Shown: piece after piece, positions 32,270-43,698 of the stretch
How the letters are laid out: each line of letters opens with the position of its first letter
How positions within the stretch are numbered: the first letter of the stretch is position 1
Source of the DNA: Chara braunii
Lineage: Eukaryota; Streptophyta; Charophyceae; Charales; Characeae
Direction of reading: 5' to 3'
Length of the DNA stretch: 64,000 bases
Assembly: GCA_003427395.1 (NCBI GenBank)
Contig: BFEA01000101.1
Coordinates: forward strand, 1,709,874 to 1,773,873
Notes under the pieces: model-generated
Told to the model about the DNA's origin: nothing
Seen by the model: the letters and a program-made list of their open reading frames with translations, nothing else
The model's database searches: none
Program-made: the position numbers and the translations under genes

Positions 32270-32350
32270 GTGCATGTCACCCCCCTTGCGCAGGGGCCAC
32301 ACTAATCTTCCCTGTATCGTTTCAATTTTTAACGGATGTCCCGAAGGACC
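32270..32350 (-). pseudogene. U6 snRNA-like pseudogene, copy 2
   Basis: The minus strand from 32350 reads GGTCCTTCGGGACATCCG, an A/T run and ACGATACAGGGAAGATTAG, then GTGGCCCCTGCGCAAGG and TGACATGCA. This is the order of plant-type U6 snRNA through the ACAGAGA box (here ACAGGGA), the AGC region (here AGT) and the CCCCTGCGCAAGGATGACACGCA segment. The 3' tail is missing. The box mutations make it a pseudogene. It lies about 0.8 kb inside the U3 tip of E3, in the retroelement sense. Confidence 0.85.
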
Positions 32351-32457
32351 GGCGACGAAACTGCCCCGCGGCCCTCTAGGGCAGCGGCAGATAGGCCAGT
32401 CTACCATCAAGCTCCATAATATGGAACTCAATGCAGATCTGTATTTCAACAGTTTAG

Positions 32458-32490
32458 GGGTGCGCCCACTGAGCTAGGCTCCTGGGTACC
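32458..32490 (-). other. tRNA A-box-like sequence
   Basis: On the minus strand GGAGCCTAGCTCAGTGGGCG contains a perfect A box (TAGCTCAGTGGG), 130 bp upstream of the U6-like pseudogene. No good B box follows, so only a remnant is supported. Confidence 0.35.
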
Positions 32491-33120
32491 CGTCATACCC
32501 ACGACACCGCGTCCCAAGGCAAAACGGGGCGCGGTTAAGGAAAAGGGTAAACAAAATTATAAGCTCCGGCGCAGTGACGAAAACAGTTTGTAATTGCACT
32601 TTAGGCAGTCCGCGAAATACAACACACCCACACGCGATCTCACCGGACACAAAACGTAGGTCACATACATCCAGCATTACCGACCCTTTTTGCCTCCAGT
32701 GCATTCACAAACTCAGACCTTGACCACGCCGTGTCTTCTCAGCTACGAGGCGGTAAGGACTTTCTCCAATATCCCGAACATGCAGGCCCGTGCTCAAGGT
32801 CCTCGACTGTCGTGACGGCTACCCGTGTCCGACAATACCTCGACGAAGCCAGGCGTGTTGGTCCCGATGCCGGCCTCCTGAGCCGGTTTTCTCAGTCAAA
32901 AGTACAAAAGACGAAAATAATAATAATATTAAAAATACCAAGGCATAAAATATATGAAGGAACCCAAGACTTAGGGGGACGATGGGGCGCGCGTCCCTCT
33001 GGCGTATAACGTTGCACACACCCTACCCGCGCAGGGTTGCACCCTGTCGCCGACGTACTTCGTCTTGCGCCACTCAACGCCGGACAAGGCCGCACCGGCG
33101 TGACTTGCAAAAAACACGCC

Positions 33121-33142
33121 AAATACCCTTGTAAGGGTATTT
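33121..33142. other. palindrome near LTR tip, E3
   Basis: AAATACCCTT-GT-AAGGGTATTT, a perfect 10-bp inverted repeat, 9 bp inside the CA tip at 33151. Confidence 0.85.
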
Positions 33143-35326
33143 TGTACGACAGTCTTCCCGGACCCTATTAAACGACGTCCTCGTCACACCAAGTATTTAT
33201 ATTCAACCATAGTCTTCCGAAGTACATGATAACTCCCCCAGCCTTTAACTCGTCGCTAAGCTCGATGAAAGCAGTCATTAAGCTGTATCAACCCTAGACC
33301 TCGATTCCTCGAGACAAAGCGGGCAGAAATCAGAGGTCGAAAATGCTACTCAACTTCTGATCAAAAAGTAAAAGTCTACATTAGCCGAATAATCGGCTAG
33401 GCACAGACACGCTTCAACCTCTAATCCAACAAAGTGGATAACCCACTTTCCACCCACTATAATCACGGACAGGGAGTCATCCAAAGCCAAACTTAGAACT
33501 ACAACACTTCCGGTCTCTTTGAGCGATATTTTATCGCGCCGGACACACTGATCACCCCACAACTGGCTAAAATTCAGACTCAGTGGTGGGTCAAATTTAA
33601 GGGCCTCAGTCTCCAGGTAGATTCTTCACTTTTCACCCATCAATTACCCAAGCTCAACCGATCTATATACTTTCTTTTTACAAACCCTCTTTCAGAAGAA
33701 CAACTCATTGTGGGATTTAGTCAGACACCGTCATCTTTCAGCTAATCTAGAAGATTGGGGTGTTTGACCCCATCATACATACCACAAATATACCTTATGG
33801 GCAGGGCATCGTTAAGCCCAGTCCCACACGTTACTACTTTTGTGCAAAAGTCAGTCATTTTACTGATTTATCAAACAGATGGGTAAGGGTATTCATCCAA
33901 CCTTCAAAAGGACAGAAAGCCACCCTTTTTGCTCATTAATCCTACCCTTATGAGTGGGATCCTCCACTTTCGTCCCACACTTCGTTAATCTCATCCACAA
34001 GTTTTGCTTAGTGAGCCACTCTCATAACTCTCTTCTCAAACAGATCTCCACGCCACTTTCAATCAAGACTATAGCCGATTGGATGGCCCCATAACCAGGC
34101 CGATCATTCCTGTCGTAGATGACGCTCCCACCGACTATTAGTCAAAACTTTTAGCTCTTCTCAAGGAGTCTTAATCATGGAAGTCCCCGTCACAGACTAG
34201 ACCGCTGGTGACCCATAATAAGTTGAGTAAGGGATTCACAACCAGCCTTACGTGACTACACAAGCGGGGATGTCGAATTGAACGGTTATTTTCTTACCCC
34301 CTGCCACACACAGAACCGCCCGGGACTCACAGCCACTAGACGGGTAAGGGCTTTCTTACATGACAGGTTTCCCTGCCGCAGATAACACGCTTACTGGCAG
34401 CTGAGGCCTACAGAGTGGAACTGCCGATTTGGCCGAGGATAATACTCTGACTCCATAAAAATTCTTCTTAAGCCACCCCCTTCCTCTCAAGGGTGAGCCT
34501 TCCATAATAATTTTTAAGACTCCTCCCACTCTGAAGGAGAATCACCTATAGAAATCTCTCAGCCATCCCCCCACTCATGGATGGATTTGTTTATATAACC
34601 TTCAAACATTCTCCACTTGAAAATACCCCTCAAACTTTGTCCGGCCGCCCTTAGGTATAGCCTCTCTCTTAATGGGATTTTCTGGACTCTTTGAGCCTTC
34701 CAGAAATATCCCACAAATAATCACGCTCTCTTCCCTTCACCAATTAAAATAATACACAAAAAGACTCACAATGCCACTTTGATGAGAATGCCAATGACAA
34801 CCGAAACACGCACGATCCTGCAACCCGAGGGAATCAAAAATCATATCAAGAAATAATTCCCAGAATAAGATCAGGTTATCTCAAGTCTCACATCCTTACA
34901 AATCTCAAATTTTTCCCAATTCACATCCCAATCAACAAAAGGACCTTGTATAATGCATCACACAGGTCATACACGCAAAATGATATCAAACGTTCTCGCA
35001 AAATTGGGTAAGCGTCAACGTACAGACGACAACTTCTTAAAAGACTTCCACTCGTATCTGACAGAAGTTAAAATCAGCTTAACGAGTGGATAATCAGATC
35101 CAAAATATACGCACAATCCCAAAAATTAAAAACGCACACTCGAGATCAGAACTATATACAAGCAAAAACATATGTCTCATATTACTCATAGGTTCGGTGA
35201 AAGGCAAAATAACCAAATAATCACTCATTCATTCCACCAATCGGGCCTACTGCACTGTCATGGCCTTTCGAGTGTTTATTTGTTAGTCACTTAAGTTCGT
35301 TGACACCATTCTCATCTAGCCAAACA

Positions 35327-36511
35327 ACCTCACCCCTCAATTCTTTTCTTTGCCATCTTACATCTACGAGGGGTATGACCAGTCTTCCCACAGCAAGCAC
35401 ATACTATCCTCGCCCACCGTTCTCACCCTCTTTTATTCCTCCGTCCAGTTCGACTTATAGCTGACGATGTTCCCTTGTCGTCACACTCCTTACAAAAATA
35501 AGATGCAGTGTGCGGCAGGGTTATACCAACTTTTCTCTGAACTCTTTGCTCCTTTATCCCCTTCTCGCTTGGAGCGTCAGGCGTCCTCTCATAGGTATGG
35601 GTTGCAGCAACCTTCCCTTTTGCCGGTATCTCTTTCTTCTCACCTCCCGACTCATTTTTTTTTTCTCTGCTCCACCTGTGATTTCGCCCGACGATCTCAG
35701 TGTTCTTCTGGGATCCATCGTTCTTAGCATCTGGTGTCGTCCCCTTTTAAAGCTCACTCTTCTCACTATCCAACGCCTTCTTTCTTTTTCTCACTTCTCG
35801 CAGGGTATGGCAGAGGTACTGGTCGAAATCCTCACGTTCAAGATTCTCTCGGATCTTATCCCATACTAGTCTCCCCTCTGTTCCACGAATCAAATCTCGT
35901 TGTTCCGCATTCGTGAAGTTCATGAGGAAGACAAAGCATTTGTCCTGTTCCGACAGTGTCCAGACCTTACGCGATGCGCGTTCATACTCTGCCACGAAGT
36001 GCCCTACTGACACATAACTATACCGGTTTATTTTCTTAAGATCGTCTTTGGTCAGTTGTTCCTCACCTAGCTGGTACTTATTCTACATGTCATCATAGAA
36101 CTTCCTCCATGATGACCCTGCTCTTCTAACCAACCCACTGACTTCATCCTTCAAGTCTAAACAAATATACTTTATCACCTCTGTCAGCATCTGTTCCTCA
36201 TCCCATTTGCAGTGGGACGCTATCTGTTCAAACTTGTCAAGGAAGTCCGAAACATGATCGCCTTTGAAGAAATCGATCTCAACCTTGGGCAGGTTGTCTC
36301 GCTCCCAATCCTGCCGTTCCAACAAAGAAGCGAGTTCCTCTGCCTCAATCTTTCCTTGAGACCCCTCCATCTCGAGCTCCCTCGACCCCACCACCTGTTG
36401 AACAACAACGAGCGGTGTTAGGGCCGAGATTCGAGAGGAGCTACGTGACCAAATCAAATATAAGACATATCCCACCAAATTATTTTGACAATTCATTATA
36501 AAAACGCGCAT
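35327..36511 (-). pseudogene. retrotransposon gag pseudogene, E3
   Basis: A single minus-strand frame can be followed from 36511 to about 35327. It is broken by stops at 36083-36085 (TAG), 35747-35749 (TAA) and 35423-35425 (TGA). The likely start is the Met at about 36375 (MEGSQGKIEAEEL). The capsid-like part has FFKGDHVSDFLDKFEQI, CKWDEEQMLTEVIKYI, a Trp-rich linker and SVGHFVAEYERASRKVW. A basic Lys-rich stretch and a perfect CX2CX4HX4C zinc knuckle (CACCGKTGHTPRRC, 35360-35401) follow in the same frame, with a half knuckle CKEC upstream. Order and spacing are those of Ty3-like gag proteins. Three stops mean it is dead unless suppressed. Confidence 0.8.
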
Positions 36512-36959
36512 AAGAGTCTATCCAAAATAATGACGATACCGAAGAGAGTCTTCAAGTAAATATCCATCAAAAATAAAACACAACAATTCACTAATAAATC
36601 CCTCCAATCATAACTCAGACACTAACCAATCATGATTGTCATTATCAAGGCAAGGTGCGATGCACATATGTCACATAAGCGGGTACTCAAAACACGAATA
36701 CAAAAAGCAGCACAAACCATGATAAATGACATATACTGATAACAATAACCTTTACATGACAACACAATTTATCTGTAAGGGTTGTAACTGACGGGCACAA
36801 TATGCTGTATAAACAACCATATGAGCGCAACTCAACTGCCACTTATATACCAAGATAACTCTCAACAACCTATTTCAGTATTCTATAATGTAGGACTGGC
36901 AATGAGTAAATAACATGATACAATCGTTACCCCTCCAACTCTTAAGCGAAGCATATATT

Positions 36960-37590
36960 ATAGAGGGGCGGTGTAATCCTCATAAGATAGCATCTCGACT
37001 CTTGAGCCCCGCTCTAAAGATCAAGCCTCACCGCATCCCTCTCCGACTCCAGCATTTGTACCCCACGGCCCCTATCATGGTCAAGTGGACAACCCCATCC
37101 ATACTTATCAAGGCAACAAGGAGCGAACTCGCACCTTTACAAATATGGTGGCCCTACTTTAGCGAGAGACGAGTCTAGGTCGCTACCCCAGATCCGCCCT
37201 CACTAAGCAGTAGTTGTTTCACCTGGCCATCACAACCTCAGCGAGGTAGCAAGTCCTTTCCTCTTTTCTCAACAGATAATGTAGTTACTCTCCCATCACA
37301 GGAGAGACAGCAACACCCCACTAATGGATCAGGAACATAGTTCCGGCGTGGGTCTCACTATCAGTTTCGGGCGTGGGTCTCACTATCAGTTTCGGGACTA
37401 ATAACCGCTTCCTCAAGCTTTTTCGAGGGGGTAACAACTCAAGAATGCACTTCCACTGAGGACAAATTATATACGCCGACGAACCCCTTTTCGGAAGAAC
37501 CACCTTCCATAGAAGCAAGTCACCCCATTCACCCCTGGCCCCATGCCAGATGTGGGTTTCATGTAGAACCTATGTCCTCCCGGAAGGCAG
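36960..37590 (-). other. conserved leader segment, E3
   Basis: Similar to 52445-53010 in E4, also between PBS and gag. Shared blocks include GCCTCACYGC, GGACCAGGAACATAGTT and TCACTTCATTCACCCC. Conservation of non-coding leader between two decayed copies suggests a packaging or structural role, or recent common descent. Confidence 0.65.
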
Positions 37591-38581
37591 TCCATACATA
37601 CGCCATCAATCTGACGTCAAACAATACCCAATGATAGCACATATATAGAGACAACCAAACAAACACTCACAGATACCATATATACATATATCATATATAA
37701 TCAACACATAGGCATCTCTTCGGAGTCCGGACTAATCAAACCGCTATTCTAGTGGCTACTACTTCTCGAGATTTATCGATAGCTAGCCAGACAGTTCGCA
37801 AACGACTCAAATCATCACCAACTCACACCATCGAAGAGTCTAAGCATCGTACCGGCCGTAGTGCCGATCATATCACATCTCCGTCTGGGCTCAATGAGAT
37901 ATTTTTACAATCAAACTCCTCACTTCGCACTTTATCACTCATCCCCTCACATATGCTGTTCCCGTGTCAGCAATATTCTTTAACGCATGGGTCATATGAC
38001 TAGGGGAGATGCTCCACCTTAGCTTGTCTATCCCCCGAGGCAAGCTTAACACACCAGTCACGCAATGAGTCAATTAGCCTTGGATTCCAATCATAGGCAT
38101 ACTTAGCAATGTCAGTGCCACCTTACGCATTCCTAGCCGAATCGAGCCTTTAAAGCACTACCCAAACTCATCGATCATTAAAGTCAAAGAGTCTTTCAAC
38201 TCCATTTAATCGTATACTAGCCAGCGCTCACAACGCATAGCCAAAGCGCTTATCGATCTCAAGCAACCCTTACTGCATCACTCAAACCCCACTCGTGGAA
38301 TTAGCCCTCGCCTCATGCTTTATCCAATACCATATACGATCAACCATTCCTCCTAACCCGCTCGATAGGGCAGAAGCGATCACTCTCCCTGGATTATCAA
38401 CCCACCTCGAACCAAGGCTCGATTCCTAGGGACCTCTCAGTCTTTACGACACTTCCAACGACAGTCAGAATGTTAGCCAATCGCTCATACCAGTCAATCA
38501 AAACTCCTCTTTTGCCTATCTCTCACTTCCATACCCGGATGTCGTTCCACCAGGGACAACGGTAGGCAACCGTTATCCCCA
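37591..38581. other. E3 leader next to PBS, no gene recognised
   Basis: Short frames only. The sequence immediately before the PBS (CGTTATCCCC AG) extends the complementarity to tRNA-Asp slightly. Confidence 0.5.
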
Positions 38582-38593
38582 GCAACGGCGCCA
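38582..38593 (-). promoter_or_regulatory. primer-binding site, tRNA-Asp type (E3)
   Basis: On the minus strand TGGCGCCGTTGC is complementary to the 3' end of plant-type tRNA-Asp including CCA. It is two bases (GG) from the LTR end, as in E4. Confidence 0.85.
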
Positions 38594-39299
38594 CCTATCG
38601 AGCGCATCGGTCCGACACTGCATGTGGCAGCGCGGGACCCTCTCGGCCGCGTCACGCAGGAGTTGGACCAACCTCGTCACGAACACATAAGTGGAGCTTC
38701 CGCAAGCCGCTCTGGCCGAGTGCGCCAGCCATACCTCTCACAAACCCCTACGACAGGATAGGGCCTACGCGAGGCACAGCTTACCTCCACCTTACGGGAG
38801 CTGTCACCTCCCTTCGGAAGGCGTATTCCCGCCGAGCTACCAGTCCGCAGTACGAAAGCTACTCGGTTGCAATCGCAGAGGTGGACCAGCCGAGGGCGTT
38901 TCTCATTCGCTGTAGCATAGGGGGTACGCGCGGTAATACGCCTCTATCGGACCCGCATGCGAACCGACATTTTGGGGGGCTGAGGTCACAAACGCGACTC
39001 GTCGTCGGTGGACTAGGACGCATCCCACACACCATGCGCACACCACTTTTACGAACAAAAAAAAAAAAAAAAAAAAAAAACCACACGCACACACATCGAA
39101 CAACGCGACAACACTCCTAGTCCCTTCAGTAGCCATCCCATAACTTTCCGATGCAGAAAATCGGATGGGCGTCTCGCACGAGGCTTAGTATAAAACCGCG
39201 CGGAAGCAGGGCCTACTCATATCGACAAGCAATGCAACGTACGCAAGCGGTCGCAATTATGGCATACTATGTAGTACCCATACTTATGCGGTCCTCGTT

Positions 39300-39560
39300 A
39301 AATCTCGAGGGTCGCATTCGACACTCAAGTGTCGGCTGACACGAGCCTTGAGGGTTACTCTCTCGACGCTGGACAACCGCCATGCGCGGTTGAAGACCAC
39401 ACACCCTCTTCTGCACTCTGTGCAGAGTGGGTGGTACACAGGTCCAAACCTGTGGTGGCAGTCGTTTCCTACTGCCCTGGAGATGAGTCCCACTCCGGGC
39501 TTGGGCGAAAGTCAAGGGGTTTGACTTTGATGGCTGTCACGGACTACAGCGTCCAACCAT
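39300..39560 (-). other. multi-hairpin domain, copy 3
   Basis: GACACT/AGTGTC, CAACCGC/GCGGTTG, CTGCAC/GTGCAG and AGTCAA/TTGACT stems follow in the same order as in E1 (6125-6345). Confidence 0.6.
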
Positions 39561-40031
39561 AAAAATTAACAAGCAAAATCAATCAATCAATAAATAAGCA
39601 TCCCAACACTCATATACCAAATCAAGACTCGAGATAACAAATAAAAGTAGGGGAAACATAAACCCATCAGGTATGCAGATCGTGCGACATATGGTTGTCA
39701 TTCTCACTACCTCCAAAGTATGGCCCATACACCAAGCTCCATAATAATAACCTGCATAAAACACATGCACACACAATAGCCACATTGCCATACACCAATG
39801 TGGTCAACTTTACTGTACCCTGTGACTCACACCATGCCTCAAACACTCAAGCCCCAGCCATAGTTCAACTTTCCATAACTCTCATAGATTCTTTATAATG
39901 GTCATTAAAATAAGTTCGGTTAAAACCCTCAAAGAAACATATCAATTCACAGGGCCAAGGCAATCAAGTTGAGGTACAGGTGTAAGCAAAGTTGTGTCGT
40001 GAGCCGACAAGTCAGCGATCAACCAACCGAC

Positions 40032-40050
40032 CTGTTATCAGTGATAACAG
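40032..40050 (-). other. conserved TGTTATC hairpin, E3
   Basis: CTGTTATCA-G-TGATAACAG, preceded by CCGAC. Perfect 9-bp stem. Confidence 0.65.
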
Positions 40051-40432
40051 AAAATGATCCTCGTAGGATCAAGCTGAAACTAGTCCAAATCCTAAGTCAA
40101 ACGATCAAAAGGACCTGTAACACAAGACAGGTCAACGCCCCAGGCTAAAACCATAAGCCGTGGGAGAATAATCCTCACACCACAATCTCTCTCAAGTCTC
40201 TCCTAATAGCTAAGCCTAAGCCTACCTCTAAGCCAGCGCCCAAAGAAAGGTAGACTCATGGCATAATCTCTCCTATCCTGGGTGGATTACCAGAATCGCC
40301 ACTTGTCAAAATATAATATAACTTCTTTAAACTAAGAAAATTTTGGCAGCGCTTCCCGTAGGAAAAGTGTCTTTTCAGAATTTATATAAGTCCAAATATG
40401 AAAGCAGAAATAGTCTTTGACTTTCCAAAGTC

Positions 40433-41048
40433 CTACACGTGACAGTCCGGGAGGTCAACACATGGAGCTACTCTTTGTGAGAGACAGTTGATGTCAACGG
40501 TTCTCTTCAACCTCGCGGGCGCTGCTGCCTCCACGCAACCTCGTGACGTCTTGTATCCGCAAGACCGCAGTGAGCCTTGATGTTGTGGCAGAGGACCAGA
40601 AGTTAAGGTGGGTGTAAGAGGGGGATAGTGCAAAATCAACGAAAGGGGAGACGGTGTGGGTGAAAACGAGGATGAGCTTGTGGAGTGTGACGGACGTCAA
40701 CTGCTGTTTGCTCGTTGACACAACGTTCTTGCTCCTACTGCTGTGACGGAAAAGGCAAGAAAGAGAGACCCTGCCAGAATAACGGGGGTAGTGGTCATCA
40801 AGAGAGGGGGTACCTGTGTGAAGCGTAGTTGAAGTCGTCACGAGATCTGCTTACTGTGTGCCAACCACAACCCCTCTGTCATCTCGGACACAGATTGGCC
40901 GCTCTTCGCCTGTTGTGTGGACTGCAGTCGCTAGCTGGCCAGTATGTAACTGGTGAAAAGCGAAGACAGTTCCAGCGCAGGTAATGGTATGAATAGTTCA
41001 TCAAAAGTTGACCTCAACCACTCAAGTGTATTCCATGTTGCGGGATGC
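40433..41048 (+). repeat. direct repeat X, right copy
   Basis: Second copy of 27065-27691. Here the sequence continues past GCGGGATGC into an open reading frame, so this side shows the undisturbed locus. Confidence 0.85.
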
Positions 41049-41309
41049 TCTTCACCGGAGAATGAAAAGGGTCGCTATCTGGAAGTGAGATATGTCGCTA
41101 GGGACACGCGAGTGAGATACTCATTTGAGGCCAGGTTGACGCGCAACGTTTGTGTTTCCCGCATACTACTCACGTTCTTGCGGCCTGATTATCACGAAGC
41201 GCATCGACGCACGTTAGTTATACCCGTGAACTGTCAGAAAAGGGGGGAGGGGTCATACAATTTAAACCGAGTGTTTGCAGGCAAGAAGTGTATGAACTTA
41301 CCTCTCTGA
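40953..41309 (+). CDS. unidentified 118-codon ORF spanning the X boundary
   Basis: The open frame starts after a TAA at 40947; the first ATG is at 40989, giving about 106 aa. The N-terminal third lies in repeat X and is Ser/Asn-rich. The rest (GRYLEVRYVARDTRVRYSFEA and VSRILLTFLRPDYHEAHRR) has balanced composition and predicted strands. I do not recognise a family. In the left X copy the same frame is cut by E3 after the GC of GCSS. Further open stretches downstream (about 41402-41527, LSVTIRGMRVILNREWVE) suggest a larger decayed gene. Confidence 0.35.
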   Translation: MKSEDSSSAGNGMNSSSKVDLNHSSVFHVAGCSSPENEKGRYLEVRYVARDTRVRYSFEARLTRNVCVSRILLTFLRPDYHEAHRRTLVIPVNCQKRGEGSYNLNRVFAGKKCMNLPL

Positions 41310-43698
41310 CGACGAGTTCTATGAACAATGACGACATGTTAATCTTGATGGGATTTCATCTGTACGAGCTAATGGTAGGAAGGGAAGTGAGCGTTTAAAA
41401 GTACTCAGCGTCACGATTCGAGGCATGAGGGTCATTCTTAATAGGGAATGGGTGGAGACGGTAATGAAGCGGTACGTATGGTCGTTGATGGGAGAGAAGC
41501 CTTCAAGTGAGGTTGAAAAGGGTTTTGGAAGTCAGTGATAAATGAGAGTAAGACGTATGGCAGACTCCGACTCTCGGTCAACGTTTAATGGTTAAGATCA
41601 GACATCGTCATATGAGCAGTCGATTTAACTTGTGATAATGTGAGGCGAGTAGTAGGTAAAGTATTTCTGTCTGAGAACCTTGTAAAGCTTGTGGGGCGGC
41701 AACTCTCGCCGTGAGAAAATGAGATGAATAAGTCTTGATCTGAGTAACTCTTCTGGTTCTAACTGCGTGACTCCAGTAACTGCTGAACTTTTTCGCTCTT
41801 GTCGTATGCATAAGTCCTCTAAGAGCAGACAACTAGTGCAACTAAGATTTCGGCTTCACATTCTCCTATCTTTTCTTTTTTTTCATGTGTGTATGACCGA
41901 ACGAGCGCGTGCATCCGTGAACTTATACGTGCTCTCCTGACCGAATGCGGGCTCGAGATCATGCGAGCTTCTATTTTGAGATCGACGAATAATTAGGTGT
42001 AGAATCATACGAGCTTGCATACGCTAGAGTGAACTTACTAAAGCGCAATCTTGCCCACTTCAAAACGTGATGATTGTTAGTTCAAAGTTTATCTGAGCGT
42101 ACAGACTCACTCTTGAACCCACCAAATGGGCTTGCCTGTCATGGGAATCGCAATGATCGTTTCTCTGCTCCGATTATACGGTTCTATCCTCTTTGGATAA
42201 ATGGGAAAGGGAAAGTCTATGCTGAGGAAAATCTCTTATATCCTTACTAAGTTTTTACTTGACGGTGACTAGCGTGAGTTTTCCACTATGGCGGGTAAAG
42301 TCTCAATCATGCAGTGAGGGTCTCTGTGAATGAAACCCTTGCACCTTTATCCCCTGTTTTCTAAGTGGCCTGAGCTCATTTCACCCTGAACCTCGGTTGA
42401 GGACATTCGAAACTCGGGAGCTATGTATGTGTCTACCATGCTCTTGTATCTATCCGACTGAATATAAATAGAGCAGTGTTTGGCAGCACATGAGCCGTAC
42501 GCAGGAGACACACTGTATGGCCGCTGTCATCTGTACACTAGGTTCGCCTTCTAGAAAGGTGATTTTTATTTCTCATCGGTGAGCGTTCGCGAGAGATAAC
42601 AGAGAATAACCCAAAGTATCCCAAACCTGTGAGACAGTGCAATTGATAATTGGAGTTTAATTTGAGGCCTAAGCCAGGTGCCTGATTGCAGGTGATCGCT
42701 ACTCGTCATTTCTTTTGAAATCAATCTTGTTTGCCTCTGAGCCACTCCCTTCAGGGTCACAGTACATCTGCATCAACCACTACACTCGACAGTAAAAGAC
42801 TTTTTCTGTATCATTTTGGGGGGCTAACTCAATAATTAACTAGGACCAGTTGAGCAGTGTCTTACATGAGGGGCTGCTGGCAGGCCTCAATGCGGGGATC
42901 TGGCCTCCACGATGGTCCTAAACTCGAAACTATCTTACTGCTAAAACATACATTAAACTGAGCATACCCATAAGTTATTTGATGACTCAAACCAGACTCA
43001 GACGACTCAAACCAGACTCAGACGACTCAAACCAGACTCAGACAACTCAAACCAGACTCAGATGACTCAAACCAGACGTATGCGGACTCTGTCAGTGACG
43101 GATTTAGATAATCCTCCACAGACTCAAACGAAAATCTGGCAGGCCAGTAAATAGAACCGACGAACTCAGACTATCTCTAAATTCGATTGATATCTGGGAA
43201 AATCAATCACATTCAGCTTTCAGGCTATCTCAAGCCTGACAGGTTCAGTGAAGATCCGCGTGCTGGGAAAAATCTGTAGACGAGGAGAGAGGCCTACGGT
43301 TTTGGTAAGGCCTGCAGGTTTACAGACTCAACAGCGAACCCAGTGAGGAACTTATCAGCGGACTCAGTGAGGGACTTATCAGTAAACCTAATACCCTGGT
43401 GATTCTGCTGATTCAGACAGTGTTCAACATAATTGTTGGCACCCAATGAACTAAATACAGATCTAGCGAACTCGGGGCAGACATAGTGAATTCAGTACGA
43501 ACTTGATAAGCTCAGCTCAGACTCCGTAGATTCAGCTAACTCTCATCTGTCCGGTGGGTTACTCGAATTTTTCCAACTCGATGCTGTCAGCAGCCTGCCC
43601 AGTAACAAAGGTCAAGGTAATGATCCTTCGGGGTTCGGTCTTCAGCAAAACTCCACGACCTTACGCCTAGGAGTCTAAGTAATGATGTTCAACAAAAG
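41310..43698. other. segment without supported gene
   Basis: Contains short remnant-like frames (41402-41527) and the 20-bp tandem repeat at 42981-43080. Otherwise unassigned. Confidence 0.5.
42981..43080 (+). repeat. 20-bp tandem repeat, five units
   Basis: GAYRACTCAAACCAGACTCA repeated five times in exact 20-bp register, with one or two changes per unit. Confidence 0.95.

Larger units (their letters stand above)
27692..33151 (-). mobile_element. E3 3' LTR portion (U3 side)
   Basis: Colinear with E1 from about 7060 to 14728: GCAGCGCTTCCCG units, hairpin array, hairpin box, U6-like pseudogene, tip palindrome and CGACA tip at 33151. The U5 side is missing because the block begins inside the LTR, directly next to repeat X. 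Its first 131 bp are repeated at 40303-40433. Confidence 0.75.
33152..38581 (-). mobile_element. E3 internal region (gag only)
   Basis: Bounded by the LTR tip at 33151 (preceded in the sense strand by purine-rich CCGGGAAGAC, a possible polypurine tract) and by the PBS at 38582. It holds a leader of about 2.1 kb, the gag pseudogene, and 2.2 kb (33152-35325) in which I see no protease, reverse transcriptase, RNase H or integrase. This matches non-autonomous gag-only elements (TR-GAG or LARD-like). Confidence 0.65.
38596..40433 (-). mobile_element. E3 5' LTR portion (U5 side)
   Basis: Starts TATCGAGCGC (TG changed to TA) beside the PBS and is colinear with E1 5464 to about 7150. It ends at 40433 inside a GCAGCGCTTCCCG unit, directly joined to repeat X. 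With 27692-33151 it makes one complete, circularly permuted LTR with a 131-bp overlap. An A24 run is at 39057-39080. Confidence 0.75.

Noticed and set aside
33350-33562. aspartic protease candidate (minus strand, VVVLSLALDDSLSVIIVGG)
   Set aside because: No D[ST]G active-site motif and no continuation into other pol domains.
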